Source: Trichinella spiralis (Eukaryota > Nematoda > Enoplea > Trichinellida > Trichinellidae). Taken from it: a DNA stretch of 38,419 bases. How positions within the stretch are numbered: the stretch's first letter is position 1; each line of letters opens with the position of its first letter. Under the pieces are notes generated by a model. That model made no database searches. It saw nothing but the letters and a program-made list of their open reading frames with translations, and was not told the origin of the DNA. Both the position numbers and the translations under genes were made by a program. Positions 23,692 to 35,702 of the stretch are shown in pieces. The stretch spans positions 258,811-297,229 of the forward strand of contig CM012955.1 of NCBI GenBank assembly GCA_000181795.3. Direction: 5' to 3'.

Positions 23692-26600
23692 ATGGAACTT
23701 TGGGCTGTGAAAGCGTTGCTTCTGCTGTTGATGACCGTAGTTACGATGCTTTTTGGATCTCTGCCCCTTCTGGTCAGTAGAGTTGTTTTGTTCATCATGC
23801 ATGCATGGATTTTCTTCTTCTTCTTCAATAGAAAAATGATGTATTTTTTGCTTGTTAGACGGTCGCTTTTGCGGATAAGAGAAGATCCAGTTGGAATTTC
23901 AAATGGCGACCTCCGACTATATGCGCAATCACTTGTGCAAGTGGAGGTGTATTTTTCGGCACTTGCTTTCTTCATCTTATGCCCGAAGCTAGGTAAGATC
24001 ACTTTTCAACTTTTAATTCATGTCTAATTTGATTCACAATGCAAACATTTGCTTTGAAAAATATCGCTCCTCTTAAAGCAGTGTGAAATGACAACCACAA
24101 ACAACAAATATTGAAATTCAATTGCAATTGTGAATTTATTTGCAATTTTAATTTTCTCTTTTTTAAACATATTCATTTCAACTTACTTAATGATGCTTCT
24201 TCTGCTGTCCCATTAATTGCACATCACATCAGAATTATTTGATCAAAAAGTAATAATTTAATTAAGAAATTATAAAGTTACATCTACGTATCTATATTTC
24301 ATATGTTCTTAATTGTTGTGATGTAATTATGTTAATTGTAACACCATACGAATTTGCAATATTCATCACAAATAGGCAAACAGTATTGTCATTCGAAAGT
24401 GCTACTGACAGCTGATGATAAAATGCAGTTACATGATTCTTTAAGCTGGTTTTTCATTGAAATTCCACACTTTGATAACCTAATACACAAAAGAGTCGTG
24501 ACAAGTTTATTAAAACATAAATTGCTTTTTTTTAATAGCCACACTGTTTTGTGTTGATCAAATGTGAGCATGATCCTTTTTTTCTGTGCAATTAATTTAC
24601 TATTATGAAGTTTTAAAACTGATGCTATTCAAAAAATGACATTCTTTACACAACAGATTTATTTAATGTTTGTTTTTTTTGTTTTCATATTTTTGAATAA
24701 GTTTTATTTGAATCATTGCTGCGCTGTCAAATTGAGAAATTCTATAGCATTTTCTTTTCGGAAAACACTTTTCTGTGTAAGTAAGTTGGTTCAGTTGTTA
24801 GTTGGAAATTTCAATTTGTTTTTCTAATCAACATTTTATCTTTTAATATGTACGTATATATGTATTCGATTAATTTTGATATTGTATGTGGTGGGTGTTT
24901 ATTTACTGCACTTCATTCAAAATCCTGTAATTTATTACACATACCGTACTGTAGTACATTTTTATACCTTTACAAATCTGTAACATGATAATCATTGTCT
25001 GTCATTATGTGATGTGAAATTTAATTTAAAAAAATAAAAAATGAACTTTTCATAATCATCGAATTTTATACAATAAATAATGGTATAAATAGTATTCTTA
25101 TCATTCGATGGTCAGTGAGTGTTTCCTTGTTTCTTTTGTTGACACTCTTCTGCTTATCGTTGTGTAATATGGGGTTTATCTTTTTGTAATCCCCGGAAAT
25201 GATAATTTTCAGTTTGACTTTTTTTTCTGTTGATTCTGTTTGATTTTCGAATGAATGCGAATCATTTAAGTATCTTGGATACAAATCATTGTTCTAAAAA
25301 AGACGCAATTTAAACTGTTGATTGACAACTGTTTTCGTCTCAAGTGAATAGTATTAAGCAGTGCTTCATAGAAAGTATTATTTTCATTACGTATCATTTT
25401 ATATTACGAATAATTTTGTATGGTTGTTTTGAATGGTGCTGATATAGTGTAGTTGGTATTTGATCTTATTGCAAATGAGAATTTAATTGAAATGATTTTC
25501 AAAATTTTCAACAATTAAATTACCTCACCAATTTGTCCACACAGGAAGTTGAAGTGCGTGCGTTCGTGCGTTATCAAAGTGTGATTGGATCTTGCCCTCA
25601 GCAGTGTCGTCCTTGAACTGATGAAGGGGATAGATAATGTGACCATTTGCATTACTGCGATAATTTGTCTAATTCTGCGCTTGTACATTTGAGCTGATTC
25701 ATCAGATGTTGTTGAAATTGAACTCTGCTTTTCATTGCAATTCAAATTTCTATTTCTCTTTTTTTTTGAAACCAACGTTCACGATCTTCAGCAAAATGTC
25801 ACAACGATTCAAGTATAACCTGGCTGACATCTCAGTCTCTCTCTCTCTCTCTCTTTTTCTGTTTTTTAACCAGCAATGATCTTTTTTACAGATAATTTCA
25901 ACAAACAGAAATTCGCATCACCAAACAATTTTCAAATTATTCTCTCGCAGCATTATGTAAATGTATATAATATATATGTTGTCATTGTCATTTGTGAAAA
26001 ACTTGAAAATTGAAATTGAATCGATGCGTGAATTTTTTTCAAAAACTACAACACCGTTTCCACCAATTCGAGATATTCAAATGTGAAAAAGCTTTGCAAT
26101 GCGTCGTTTCTGCTGGTCATTTTATTCCAGTTGAAGCGATGTAAGTATTCCATTTTGCACAACTGGATTGTATTCATTTGGGTTAAGCTGATTCATTTCG
26201 AATTCAAACCAGAATTTTTCACTTCAATCGTCATTTTAATTCCCTTTCACGCACGCGTTCGGTTTTAAATTGATAATAACATTGAAAATGCACGGCTCGA
26301 ATCAAAAAGTGAAAACAATCATGCGAGCTTGATCAAGCGCGCGCACAATGACCAAAATTTACGCTTGACAATTATTCTGTAGTACTATATCAAAATTTGG
26401 CTAATATTGGAAAATTGCCAATTTTAGTGAAAATTTGTAGATAGAGGGGGGGGAGGGTAATTTAAATTTTTATTAACAAGCTAACTTCATAATGTTGACT
26501 TGAAGAGAAATTTAAAAAAAAAAGTAGTTATAGGTGCTTTTTAATTATGAATCATCATGCACGTTCAATTGATTAATTGTACTTTTTAATTTTTTTTTGA

Positions 26601-28041
26601 AAAAATTGATACATTATATTTTAAAATTTGTTTGTATTATTATTGTTGTTATTATGAAATTTACATGTATTTAGAGAAGCGTTTGAATTTATTGCGAAAG
26701 ATTTCAATTTTCCCGAAATACCGTTGAGTGAAATTATTGCCTGCATAGGCTTTTTTCTCATTTTTCTGCTCGAAGAAGTTACCGTCATTTGTGTCGGCAA
26801 AAAGAATTCAACGGACAAAGTTGAAAACTGTTCGTAAGTGTATTCCCGATGACGTTATTCTCTATTTACCAGTTGTCATTGCCAGAATAGCACAAAAAAT
26901 GATATTTATTTTTTAAATAAAGTAAATCAATTGCCATCATTAAAAGTGAAAATGGTGACGGTGAATTTACTGTCGAAAAACAATACTTTATTCTAAAAAA
27001 TAGAAAATAGAATAGAGTGAAGTGGTTGATTAATGTTGTATATTTAAATTTTCCACTCCATCAACACTGTCGTGACAGTGTTGTCACAAAATAAACTCTA
27101 CCTACAACAAGCAGTTGCTAATTTAATTAGACTGCATTTTCTTGTGCTATTATTATTATTATTATTTAAATTTTAGAAGTATAAAAGAAAGCAGAAATGG
27201 AGCTGGCATTGAAAGAGTTGAATCTGCGTTGGGTCAACCTGACCATCCAGTGGAGAAATGTAGCACTGCCAGTAGTGATCGGGCAGTTGATCATATCTCC
27301 TGGATACGTTCTTTAACGCTGCTTACGTCGATCATGTTCCATTCAGTATTAGAAGGTAAATTTGAATTTGGATTTTGGAAAAATTGACAATTTTTACAAG
27401 TACATCATTTTCAGGTCTCAGTATTGGCATACAGACAAAAGAAACCGCAGTGTTGGCTTTGTTTTTTGCTGTAATTAGTCACAAGACGCTCATCGCTTTC
27501 AGCCTCGGCTTGCAACTCGTCAGAACTCACAGAAATAGCAAAAAGTTCGTCTGCTTCTGTGTATTCCTTTTCAGCATTGCAAGTCCTGCCGGTATTAGTA
27601 TTGGCATCGGCATTGAAACGGCGAATATTGACGAAAAATTGAAATGTACGTATGAATATTTAAATTACTTACTTTTTAAAAATACTGTAGTTCTGTTTTG
27701 TTTCAATTCGTTATGCAAATAACTCCATTGCATCTGTTTTGTCTTTGTCGACAATTTTCTTTTTGAATAATAATTTCATTTTGAGTGGGATTTTTTTTTC
27801 TTGTTTAGTTTTACTGTTTATGATTTTCTCCGCATTGTCGGTTGGAACATTTCTGTACATCACATTTTTTGAAATTATCATGGACGAGCTGAAAAATGAA
27901 CAGTCGAACTTGTTGAAAGTCATCTCCATGATGGTCGGCTGCTTTCTCATTGGAATTCTCCTAATTATGACTCCACACTCCGAACACTGGCACGAGGACA
28001 ACGATCCAAGTGGCAATAACGTTACAGTGCAGTTCACATGA
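23692..28041 (+). CDS. ZIP-family zinc/iron transporter, SLC39A1-3 type
   Basis: Six exons: 23692-23772, 23859-23992, 26675-26833, 27177-27355, 27415-27645, 27809-28041. They join in phase to 338 residues (human ZIP1-3 are 309-324). ZIP proteins carry Zn2+ and related ions into the cytoplasm, usually at the plasma membrane. The first helix begins at the N-terminus. Helix 2 has the family signature ASGGVFFGTCFLHLMPEA (54-71). Helix 3 ends LIFLLEEVTV. The metal-site helix 4 has HSVLEG (His180 to Gly185) and helix 5 has SHKT (His207), the HK form seen in ZIP1 and ZIP2. SPAGISIGIGIE and GTFLYITFFEI follow, as in ZIP1-3. The loop between helices 3 and 4 lacks the usual His-rich cluster. Intron 2 is unusually long (2682 bases). 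AATAAA lies at 28114. Confidence 0.92.
23993..26674 (+). other. Long intron 2 of the ZIP gene, 2.7 kb
   Basis: The intron begins GTAAGA and ends TATTTAG; the split codon AG|A joins helix 2 to helix 3. No exon is convincing inside it. It carries a CT repeat at 25836-25854 and a G-rich run at about 26448-26457. An 86-codon minus-strand frame at 25515-25775 has no motif. At roughly 30 times the usual intron length here, it may hold regulatory sequence. Confidence 0.7.
25836..25854 (+). repeat. (CT)n microsatellite in the ZIP intron
   Basis: About nine CT units followed by T-rich DNA. Confidence 0.85.
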
Positions 28042-28113
28042 AATTCCTTTTTGTCTTCTATTTTTTTTTTCTTATTTTTTTTTAATCTAATATTTCAAGT
28101 GTTTGTAAGTTTG

Positions 28114-28119
28114 AATAAA
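28114..28119 (+). terminator. Poly(A) signal of the ZIP gene
   Basis: AATAAA 73 bases after the ZIP stop codon. Confidence 0.6.
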
Positions 28120-28877
28120 TTTTCATTGTTTTTTTTGCACTTTTTCTTTCATCTTGCACTTAATGTTTAGTGCGCAAAATGATGCACGAAAAAACAGTAA
28201 GCAAAATTTACAGTAATTTGCACGCATGTTTGTTCAAGTAATAAGTTGGTTGGTTGTTTACAAGTTTACAAATTGAAATAATTACACCACGCCTTATTCG
28301 GCCAATTTATATATGTTCTTTGTTTTTATTTGTTTTCACTGCATATATTAATTTTACTGCAGTGTAGCTTTTAGGGAAAAAATTAGCATTTTGTTTTCAA
28401 TTTTATTTGTGTTCATTCAGATAGAAGTACTGTACATGTGTAAAAAGTAAGTTACATTGATCGACGTTGTTTATTTTTTTCAACTTTTCATTTTAATATC
28501 GAGTCGCATTCAAATAAGAGGCATTTTATTTTCAATTTGCTGTATAATTGAGTAACCTATTTTTCCGAATACCATAAAACTTACGATTAGCATGATAACA
28601 TACAGATTACAATGAAATAAATTCAGCGTTAAGCAGCAATTAGTATCGATTGATTTGAACAACATACAAACATACAATAACCGAACAGTAAGCGTTATTC
28701 CAACAGTAAACGCTATTCCATTGCTATGTGCATTTTACATTATATTAAAATGTTATATTACATTATGTTATTTGTATTTTATATGTTATATGTGATATAT
28801 ATATATATATATATGTATATGTACGTATGTGTGTATATGTATACGTATATGTTTTACAGTGAATGGAATGTGCGGGC
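28120..28877. other. Convergent intergenic region between ZIP and the zinc-finger gene
   Basis: A/T-rich DNA with no gene. It includes an (AT)n run at 28795-28814 followed by TATG/TACG repeats, which lies in the 3' flank of the minus-strand zinc-finger gene. Confidence 0.55.
28795..28814. repeat. (AT)n microsatellite
   Basis: Ten AT units passing into imperfect GTATAT repeats up to about 28850. Confidence 0.9.
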
Positions 28878-30960
28878 TTATTGATCGTTAAGATATTTAT
28901 TAACATCTTCTTCATCAAGGTAGACGTATTCTTGTCGCTGCTCAATCACCTCTTGTTCAGATGAAAGGGCTACAACTTCGCCAACATTCAAGCTGTCTCC
29001 ATCCATCATCAGCAGCATCGTATCGTGAGGCATCACGCCCATCGATTGTGAATCTTCTTCTGGAATTCCGCTTTGTCTGCGCGTACCATACATAAATTGT
29101 CTATTGCGCAACAAAGCTCTTCTACTACGACGAATATGATTGTTGTAATAATGACGATCCAGATTCCGTTTCGTTGAACAACGGTATGAACATTCTGTGC
29201 AACCGTGAGGCTTGTCACCAGTGTGGCACCGGATGTGCACAACCAAAGCGGATGATGTGCGAAAACGTTTTTCACAAAATTCGCACGCAAATGGCAACTC
29301 ACCGGTATGTGTGCGAAAATGAGTGCTGAAGTTATGCCTAAACGGAAAAATTCACAAATCTCAAAAATTTTTCAAAAAACTCCAACGAAACAATCAAATC
29401 ATCATACCTGTAAAGAATGAGTCCACAAGAAGGACATTTCATTTTGGGACGGACTTGTTTTCCGTCAGGTCCAATTGGAAACATACGTTTATATTTCTTG
29501 GTAGGTTGTGCTGCTACTTCTAATACAGGTGGACCGCCATCTGCTCTACTTGTATTCTCACGCTATAAATACAACTGGATCAATTTTCAAATCCCCAATA
29601 GCCTCGCTTTTTAATTAATGAAAAATTCACTATATAAAAATCATCTTAAATACACAACTATTTAATTAAGTTGGAAACCAAAAAGAAACTGCGAGACGTG
29701 CAACAACAAACACACACACACACACGCCTATAGCAAATAAACGTTGAAATTATATTTGTAAAACTCGACACATGCAATCAATGCGTTATAGCATAAACCA
29801 AATCATCATTTGGTTTTCACTGCTTCTTTCTACTGAACCGACTTTCTCTGTTCACAAACAATGGCAAAAGAAAATTGAACTAGTAATGCTGCAATCTTAA
29901 AACCTTTTTTTACTTCAAAAATAATTTCTCAATATTAAAGCACAAAGCCAGGCAAAAAGAAAACTGAAAAGAAAAGTGCACTTTATTCTAATAACAACAC
30001 TACAAACTTACAAATGCAAAAGAGTAAATGAAATTAAACTTGCACATTGCTGCTCAAAATACAATAAATATACACGAAATTTTGCATCAAAATTATAAAG
30101 TAATAAATGGAATATATAAAGATTCATTTACTAGAGTAAAATGCGCAACTTTTTCCTTGTCATTGTGCCAACGAATCTAAAAATATACAAACAACACTGT
30201 CAAAAAGTTGCGCGCTTACGCATGATGACAAAGATGAAGATAGCATTAGATTACAGGAAAAAATATCATCAGCGAATTGGAACTTCATTTTTAGTAAATT
30301 CAAGAAAAAAAAACAGCCTTAATATGAATTAAAATTAACTTACATTATATGTGGCCTTCCTGTAATGAGGTAGAGGTCGTGTCTGAACAGGGTTCACTAT
30401 ACTTTTCGGAGATTCCCTCATTATATTCGTCGTAGTTAGACCTTCTAAATAAAATCAGTTAAGAGTATATTACATAAACTGTACAGTGCATCACATAAAC
30501 ACAAAATTATGCCAATTTAAGGATTCATAAAACTTGCATGAAAATATAAATTGCTACAATAATTAACAACCCAGTTAAGAAAAACCATAATCAAAAAATG
30601 CCATTATTGTGTTTCTGTTTTCAAGTTTTAAACATTTATGCGCAGCTGATACCCATACCAGATTTAGTTATATATTTGGTAAAAAGGTTTTCATAAGTGC
30701 GTTTTATAGTTCGCATCAAACATAATTCGGCATGATCTAGAAAACTATCTTCTTCTGCAAACCACATATGACATTCTGTACATATACGAGGTCCAGCATC
30801 GCCTGGTGTACGATGTTTAACAGATGAACTGCCTAGCAATTCGCGTGGAATAAGCAGACTAAAACAAACGAAACAGTTCAAATAAGCTGAGCTATAACAA
30901 CTCGCTGTTGAACACTCACCGAAAAAACAAACTATCATCAAGTAACATCTTACTTAACAT
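28878..30960 (-). CDS. Zinc-finger protein: one C2HC and three C2H2-type fingers
   Basis: Five exons in gene order: 30960-30920, 30858-30659, 30444-30344, 29562-29408, 29337-28878, joining in phase to 318 residues. I do not recognise a named orthologue. An N-terminal C2HC finger has C40, C43, H56 and C60 with the spacing C-x2-C-x12-H-x3-C. A long basic linker follows, then three tandem fingers. Finger 1 (C157, C160, H172, H176) has x11 rather than x12. Finger 2 (C184, C187, H200, H204) and finger 3 (C212, C215, H228, H233) are standard. TGE and TGDKP linkers join them, as in DNA-binding finger arrays. The C-terminus is acidic ([13 protein letters not shown]). It is probably a nuclear, DNA-binding regulator; the target is unknown. 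The ATG used is the first after an AG acceptor nine bases upstream. A second in-frame ATG lies four codons on. Confidence 0.8.
29563..30343 (-). other. Intron of the zinc-finger gene, 781 bases
   Basis: Lies between the linker exons. It contains a short CA repeat at about 29705-29724 and no recognisable exon. Confidence 0.6.
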
Positions 30961-32414
30961 GTTTGATATCTAAAGTAACAGAAAAATTCTTATACATCAG
31001 ATAACAGTATGCTGTGGAAATAAAAGAGAAGGAATTATTAAAAAGCAGGTAACACAAAATTAAAATAATAAACATAAAAATAACCAAAATAAATCCAGAC
31101 ATTAAAAAATATATTAAAACATAAAAAGAAATGAATAAAAAAATATAAACAAACAAAAATAAAATATGCCTGAACAATAACAAATCACATTAAACACCTT
31201 CAAGTTGCTTATTACCGTAATTGCCTTCAATAAAATTGAGTATTAAGAATAATCGTCCTAAAAATAAAAAAAATGAAATGGTAAGAATAAAATGAAAACA
31301 TATTTGCTAAAAAAACAAGTTGCATTCGATCAGTTTCAGCTCGCAACTAATGCTACGTGTTTCAGGCTACCTAGTAACGTAACTACTGTAATTAATAAAC
31401 AATGTCAAAAAAAAGCATTGACATTCAGGCTATAATATTGTTAATAATTTTATTTAATTTTTATGCTTAGAATAATAAATTATAAAAATCTGCGCACTAT
31501 TGCTTTGCCAATAATTTTTAATTATCTGTCGTTGTTAAACGTGTATTACTGTACTATTGCATCGTTGCATTATCCTGATTGAAATAATAACAAGTATTGT
31601 GTTATATTTTAAGTAAATTTTTGAAATGTTGTGTTCAATACAGTCAGAAATATCATTTGGCTGAAACTTTTAAATATACACTGTAATCAGATGTGGGTAA
31701 AAGTGGAAAAAAGAACTAGCAAAAAGTTTCATTTTTCGCTGTGTTCTAGTATTAAAATTTCTCATTTTTTAAAAACGTTTTGTTAAATTTCTGGACAATA
31801 TTTGTACCATTGGTAAAGCATTTGTACAAAAACAAAGTACAAATGTTTCAGACAAGAAACTGATTGAAAATATATTCATATTGATAAAAATTAACCAATG
31901 GATGTATCAAAAAAATTTTCTTTCACAATAACAATTCAAAGTACAGCAGTGTATCATAATTTTTAATTCTTTTTTCCATAAAAGCTTCCAAATAAGTAAC
32001 TGGGTCTGATGTTGTGCATAATATTACCAAGATTATCAATTGCTGAATGTCAAATGTTATTTTTTTTTTGCATTTGTCGATTGCTTTCATTTTGCAATAT
32101 AAAAATCGAAATGCATAATTATTCAGTGAAAATGATAATAATAATGTGAATTGTGAAGATTAAAGTGGAATTTGAAAATTTTCAATAAGACAAACAGTAT
32201 GGCTGTTTTTGTTTATTTAGGTAAACTACAGTATGAACGATTCGCTGAGCAATTGTAAATGTCCTTGCCAATCAGTATTTAAGCAGTTGGTGTTGCTGAG
32301 TGTCCTGATTCACTTGGTGTGTTGTCAACTTGGTAAAAAGAGAGACAGTTTGGTCATCGTTGTCATTTTTTCATATTTTGATTTCGTATTTCGTTGCCGT
32401 TTACTTTGTTTATC
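30961..32414. other. Divergent intergenic region between the zinc-finger gene and synaptobrevin
   Basis: A/T-rich DNA containing the presumed promoters of both genes and the non-coding first exon of synaptobrevin, which ends at 32416. A short frame at 32233 (MNDSLSN...) is open but its phase does not fit the synaptobrevin exons. Confidence 0.5.
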
Positions 32415-33728
32415 ATGTAAGTATGGGCGTTGGTTCTTTCAGTGTTTTCCTCGTCAGCTTCAATCAATATTCCTCTTTCGAAAATGTAGCGTCCAGTTGC
32501 AGTTGATTTGGAATTTGATTTTTATTTTTACGAGGTTGTTTACTAATTTGGATTAGTTGTTGAATTTCTCTTTTGATCAACGTTTCCGTTGGTCGAACGT
32601 AGTTAGTTAGCCTAACAATATTAGCAATCTGATGATTTTTTGCCCACCGATGAATGTAAATTGATCCAGACAAACAGAAAATTATTCATTTTTGATATTT
32701 GTTTATTTGTTTGTATCTGTTAAATTTTCAGGTCTCAACCGAATTTTGGCGTGACGGATGGTCAAGCTGTGGCACAGGGTCGTCCGCAGAGTAAACGCTT
32801 GCAACAAACTCAGGCGCAAGTGGACGAGGTTGGTGCTCAGTTTGATATTTAAATTTGCATAGCGTGCATTTTGAAAAAAAGCAAAAAAATTGATTCATCG
32901 TTCGTTCAAGGTGGTTGGCATCATGAAAGTGAACGTGGAGAAAGTTTTGGAACGAGACGCCAAGTTGTCCCAGTTGGACGATCGTGCCGGTCGGTTCAAT
33001 TTCCTTATTCAATTGGCGTTGACAACGCCCTAGTAGGGGAACTTGTTTTCAATATTATTTGAATTTTGCTTTTCGTAGATGCGTTGCAAGAGGGTGCTTC
33101 GCAGTTTGAAAAAAGTGCAGCGACGCTTAAGCGTAAATATTGGTGGAAGAATTGCAAGGTGAGAAATAGATCTATCTGCTCGGTTTGCTTACAGCACACT
33201 GGTGCACTTTCGTCTTGTTTAATTAAATGATTCAACTGTTCATTTCACAGCAGAACGGCAACTTTCATTTTCTCTTCGACAACTTGATTTGATTGTTAAT
33301 TCTTTTCTTTTCTTTTATACTTTAGATGATAATTATCATTTGCGCCATTGTGCTGATCATAATTATCATCATTGTCGGTACGTATTCCTTTTTTTTGACC
33401 ATTTAATTATTTGTCTTTTACATTTCACTCTTGGGGTGAGGGGATTTGTTTTTTTTTTCTCTTGTTGTGTAATGTTTTACTGAATTAATTTTTGATTTTC
33501 CAGTGTGGGCTACGAAATAAATTACACACGGCTGGTAAGTAGTAACACTGACGTTTTCAGTTGTCCGTGTGTGATTTTGTAATATTGAAAATTGTGTCTG
33601 TAGTGTATAGAGTTGTTAGTTGTCCGTTGTTCAGTTGCATTTCACCCTGCGTAGTTAATATGCGTATGCATTCATTTATTTAATTTGCTTTTTTTTCAAT
33701 TTCAGTCTGGGTTTCGACGTCGAATTAA
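32415..33728 (+). CDS. snb-1: Synaptobrevin/VAMP, neuronal R-SNARE
   Basis: Coding exons: 32415-32416 (the A and T of the start codon), 32732-32828, 32911-32989, 33079-33158, 33326-33377, then one of two terminal exons. Exon 33504-33520 gives 108 residues ending VWATK; exon 33706-33728 gives 110 residues ending VWVSTSN. Synaptobrevin on synaptic vesicles pairs with syntaxin and SNAP-25 to drive fusion. A short variable N-terminus is followed by the R-SNARE coiled coil [18 protein letters not shown]...LERD, with the zero-layer Arg48. Then come the juxtamembrane KRKYWWKN and one transmembrane helix ([19 protein letters not shown]). Length matches nematode SNB-1 (109). The start codon is split by an intron (AT|G); no other upstream donor gives an open phase with a plausible start. 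The 5' end of the first exon is not defined. Confidence 0.92.
33504..33534 (+). other. 31-base cassette exon of synaptobrevin, alternative C-terminus
   Basis: A TTTTCCAG acceptor comes before TGTGGGCTACGAAATAA, which codes for VWATK and a stop. A strong donor, CTG|GTAAGT, follows at 33535. The exon can therefore be spliced on to the next exon (making that UTR) or skipped. An AATAAA overlaps its stop codon (33516-33521), probably by chance. Confidence 0.7.
33706..33728 (+). other. Second alternative C-terminal exon of synaptobrevin
   Basis: A TTTTTTCAATTTCAG acceptor precedes TC TGG GTT TCG ACG TCG AAT TAA. In the same phase as the cassette exon this codes VWVSTSN and a stop. Both tails begin with Val-Trp, so either choice completes the membrane helix. 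Confidence 0.65.
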
Positions 33729-34270
33729 ACAGAAAAAAAAAACATTTAAAGTAGATTTTCAATTGATCAATGGCGTTCCGGTAACTCGTTTATAAAACTT
33801 AATGTGTTCAATTTTTTTCTTTAAATGTTGTTTTCCACTGATTGCAATCTGCATTTTCATGTTTCGATGTGCAAAAAATGTGTGTTCAGATGCATAATTT
33901 TTGACGTTATGCTCTGTCCAGATGTAACTTTTTCATGGGCAAAAAGGCGTATTTATTGTATTACCATTATTTATTGAACTTGCTGTTTATGATTTCTTGG
34001 TTTTGTTGTCGTTCGTCGACGTCGCTTCATTGTCTCTATTGATTTCATGCGGCCATTCTTCGCATTGCTGATTTTACATGATCCAAACACTTCTGCAATA
34101 ACATGTTCCGTATTCGCTGTTATTTAAATTTTAGTAAATTTTTTGTACCTCCACTTTGTCGCCTGTGATTATGAAAATAGTTAGAAATTTATTTTTCAAT
34201 TTTTTTGCCTCCATCTCAAATGTGGAAATAGTAAGTAGTGAGATGAAATTGTCTGGCGCTTGGTTGGCAG
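33729..34270. other. Synaptobrevin 3' flank
   Basis: Probably 3' UTR and intergenic DNA. I see no gene and no AATAAA close behind the second terminal exon. Confidence 0.45.
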
Positions 34271-35630
34271 ACGGTTTTTAGCGTTGGATTTTTATCGATT
34301 TCCAACAATGCCAGACGTTATTGTTGTTGGTGTTGATCGATTCCAATTCGACGTTTTCACAAAATGGCAAATTTGCCCTTTCTGGCTTCACGACAATGCT
34401 CAGTCAACCGTGTGGACGCACACCTTCAGAGGGGCCATTTTCTTCACCCATTTCTACCCACACGATCACGAAAGTGGATTTTTATTTTTAGAAAATATAA
34501 AAAAATTGATTTTATTATTTTGCTCGCTTGCTTGTGATTTTGTCGAATATTATTTTTTAGAGTTGGTATTGAGTTGTGTTGATGGAAATTGGAATCGACA
34601 GAGAATTCAAAAACACACATTTTCAACAGTATATCTCTCCACAGTGTTGGAATTATCCAAAGTCTGCGTCTGATTCTGTTCTGCGGACTTTGTAATGCAA
34701 ATCGATCGACACGTTATTGATCTGTTTTGGCCGACGGATGCTTGCTTGGGGACGGACAAGCAAGCTTCACTCGATCAAGCAAAACAGGTGACGCAGTCTT
34801 CGTCCACGTTTTTTGTTCCACCCGTCCGCGCACTTCCTCTCCAAAACTACTAAAAATTAAAAAAATTAATGAAATTGAAAAACTCAATACATTTTATTTT
34901 ATTTTTTTGTTTATTCTTTCTCCCAAAAAATTGATTTTCTTATGGTTATTTTGAAGAATATTTAAATATTTTATTCACTGACATTCGACATCATGCAACC
35001 AAGTGAGAAGGGGGAAAATTTTTTTCCCGGTCACAATCAATTTTGAATGCCATTTTCATTGATGAAATTTACAATTATAAATCGCGAACGATTTCAAGAA
35101 AATTCAATTTACCTATTTCCGGTCCACAATCCGCACCCGGAAGTGGAGCGTTGCTGGATAAACCACGCGGACAATTTTTAATATATATATATATATATAC
35201 ATACATATGTGTCATCGATTCAGTTAATTCAAACTGCTTATCTCAATGCTGCTCGGTTGTGCACTGTGCTACACTGTCAACAGTGAATCATCACTCTTCA
35301 ATATCGACCATATTTGAAAAACATTTTTTTAAAATTATTATTATAAAATGTATAAATAAAGTTTTTTATTCACGATTGTTTTACCGCTTAAATGTGCATT
35401 TTCTCCTGATATTTTTTCTATTTCAATTCAATTAATGAGGAAAATTGAATTATTACAAACTTCTTGCGTTTCAATTTGAACGGCAATATCAGAGCGTCGA
35501 AATTGTTTGTCCAGGCGTGAAGCTTTGTTTACTCAAAGCAGCTCAAGCTGACGCTGTTCTCAACGATTGCACACCAACCGCTGATCACATTTGTCACAGA
35601 GTTGCTTTTGAAGCAAACAAAAACAAATAA
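34271..35630 (+). other. Possible uncharacterised multi-exon gene
   Basis: Several coding-like blocks lie here on the plus strand, but I cannot join them with confidence. One follows a TTTTTAG acceptor at 34280 and is open to about 34475 in two frames. A 52-codon frame (34695-34853, MQIDRHVIDLFWPTD...ALPLQNY) has balanced codon use and an internal CAG|GTGACG donor. A block at about 35043-35180 is open in two frames. A last block, about 35455-35630, ends in a Cys-containing peptide (VCPGVKLCLLKAAQAD...) and TAA. AATAAA occurs at 35355 and 35703. The alternative is a long synaptobrevin 3' UTR. No family is recognised. Confidence 0.25.
35181..35199. repeat. (AT)n microsatellite
   Basis: About nine AT units, followed by ATACATACAT. 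Confidence 0.85.
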
Positions 35631-35702
35631 GCAACAACTATTATATATATGTATATATATATGTATTGTTTAATGTTCTTTTTTGAAAATTACAAAAATT
35701 GA

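Noticed and set aside
25515-25775. 86-codon minus-strand frame in the ZIP intron
   Set aside because: Begins at a plausible ATG but shows no known motif or supporting splice sites; length is expected by chance in 2.7 kb.
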